Below, piece after piece: positions 33,668 to 34,603 of a stretch of 34,603 nt of DNA (position 1 is its first letter; every line of letters starts with the position of its first letter). Source of the DNA: a bacterium (GTDB taxonomy: Bacteria; Bacillota_I; Bacilli_A; Izemoplasmatales; Izemoplasmataceae). The DNA lies in contig JAGYML010000008.1 of NCBI GenBank assembly GCA_018400615.1, forward strand, positions 1 to 34,603, given 5' to 3'. Under the pieces are notes generated by a model. It had not been told where the DNA came from. It did no database searches and saw only the letters and a program-made list of their open reading frames with translations. Position numbers and translations under genes: made by a program.

Positions 33668-34603
33668 ATGAAAAAAGATGTAATCGAGGCCCCAAGGAAA
33701 GTACTTAGAGATATCAAAAACCCTTTGGCCAAGGACTTCAAGAAATATCTCGCGGAAATCCTTTTGAATGCGGATGATTCATACAAGCGGCTTGATATGG
33801 ATGATTCTGTCAAAACGATAGACATCATTCTTGATAGAACAAACAAGGAAGTCACTGTGGTTGATCGCGCTGAAGGCATGAGCTATGATGATTTAACAAG
33901 AATTTTCGCAGAATATGGTGCGTCATACGCAGGTGGGAGTAACCACGAGGTAAGAGGGCTTTTCGGTCAAGGCGCGAGCGACGTACTTTTTTCAAGCGCA
34001 TCAAGTCACAAAAAAGCGGAAATAAAAAGCATCAAGGATGACCAGTTTCAGGTATGCAAATTCAATTTCAACAAGAAGAAACAGATACAGGTCACAAGGC
34101 CTAAAACCCATTTGAAACAGATCAGAAAGAAATATGACATCGAGAATAACGGAACCATCGTCCTTTTCGGTCTGCCAGAAGAAGTCAAAATACCTCCAAA
34201 AGGTAAAATCAAGGATGCACTTGAGACGTTTTACATGTTTCGCTACATAATGTCCGATCCAAAGCGAAAAGTCATTCTCAAAGACGGTGAGAAGAGCACT
34301 GTCTTGTCTTCAAAGAAATACATGTTAGATAACAAGAAACTTCTGCTTGAAGATAAACCGGTTCAGTTCAAATATGAGGACTATGAGATAAAGGGCAAAC
34401 TCACTCTATATGAAAACAAGAAGAAGGCCACCGACAAGACCGATGTCATCATCACCGATGAACGTAAAGCGGTGTATGACAATACACTCTTTGGCCTTGA
34501 AAAGTTTCCGGGTGCTCAAAACATCTCGGGCGTTTTGAGACTCAATGGCATTTACGCCATTTTGGAAGAAAAACTGAATGATCCCGTCAATCCCTTGCAG
34601 ATT
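33668..34603 (+). CDS. GHKL-type (MORC/HSP90-like) ATPase, N-terminal part, runs off the window
   Basis: The frame from the ATG at 33668 (AGAAGGAGGCG site) is open for 312 codons to the window end, so the track does not list it. GHKL ATP-binding motifs are visible in order: N-box EILLNADDSYK (E30, N34), G1 motif VVDRAEGMS (residues 65-72, where the first Gly of DxGxG is Ala), and the lid GLFGQGASD (97-105). This layout fits the MORC/HATPase_c_3 group, prokaryotic members of which often sit near restriction or other defence genes. The C-terminal effector or DNA-binding region is outside the window, so the function stays open. GC content is closer to the core genome than to the AbiE region. Confidence 0.72.
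   Translation, partial: MKKDVIEAPRKVLRDIKNPLAKDFKKYLAEILLNADDSYKRLDMDDSVKTIDIILDRTNKEVTVVDRAEGMSYDDLTRIFAEYGASYAGGSNHEVRGLFGQGASDVLFSSASSHKKAEIKSIKDDQFQVCKFNFNKKKQIQVTRPKTHLKQIRKKYDIENNGTIVLFGLPEEVKIPPKGKIKDALETFYMFRYIMSDPKRKVILKDGEKSTVLSSKKYMLDNKKLLLEDKPVQFKYEDYEIKGKLTLYENKKKATDKTDVIITDERKAVYDNTLFGLEKFPGAQNISGVLRLNGIYAILEEKLNDPVNPLQI

Overview
The window comes from a low-to-moderate GC Gram-positive bacterium (Bacillota or the related Mycoplasmatota, for example an Acholeplasma/Izemoplasma-like lineage; genus not determinable from sequence alone). The reasons are the gene order comEC-holA-rpsT, the order recA-rny-ymdB-miaB-ricA-mutS-mutL-miaA known from Bacillus-type genomes, strong AGGAGG-type ribosome binding sites, frequent TTG/GTG starts, and a Firmicutes-type GalT. 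TGA is used as a stop at several real gene ends (MFS transporter, NUDIX, galE, galM, lacI2), so the standard bacterial code applies, not the UGA=Trp code of Mycoplasma.

Layout. (1) 1-6.7 kb, housekeeping: the 3' end of comEC, holA, convergent rpsT between two opposed terminators, a TPR-type putative regulator, then a cvfB-yebC-MFS operon. (2) 6.7-8.9 kb, an AT-richer cassette: a candidate ~56-nt transcript, an HTH+TPR (Rgg/PlcR-like) regulator on the minus strand, and a divergent secreted or anchored protein of unknown family. (3) 8.9-22.4 kb, an informational core: pgsA, recA, rny (RNase Y), NUDIX-ymdB-VOC-miaB-ricA, then an operon of an unrecognised tail-anchored protein with three Rho_N/SAP-like segments plus mutS, mutL and miaA. 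RNase Y and its partner protein RicA are both here, as are both enzymes of the ms2i6A37 tRNA modification (MiaA, MiaB). (4) 22.4-29.2 kb, a complete Leloir galactose operon, lacI-galK-galE-galT-galM, followed by a second paralogous lacI gene. (5) 29.2-34.6 kb, an AT-rich, decayed accessory island: a frameshifted GNAT gene, an AbiE-type toxin-antitoxin operon whose toxin carries a premature stop, a hidden remnant of an IS1182-family transposase, a small lipoprotein, an intact paralogue of the GNAT gene, and the start of a GHKL-type ATPase that runs off the window.

The most interesting parts are the accessory island (broken AbiE toxin with candidate operators, IS remnant, GNAT pair, divergent GHKL ATPase), the Rgg-like cassette with its tiny transcript, and the Rho_N/SAP-repeat membrane protein locked into the mismatch-repair operon. 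I did not find a clear multi-gene system that is wholly new. No tRNA or rRNA genes, CRISPR arrays or replication origin were recognised. All family assignments come from motif reading without database searches.
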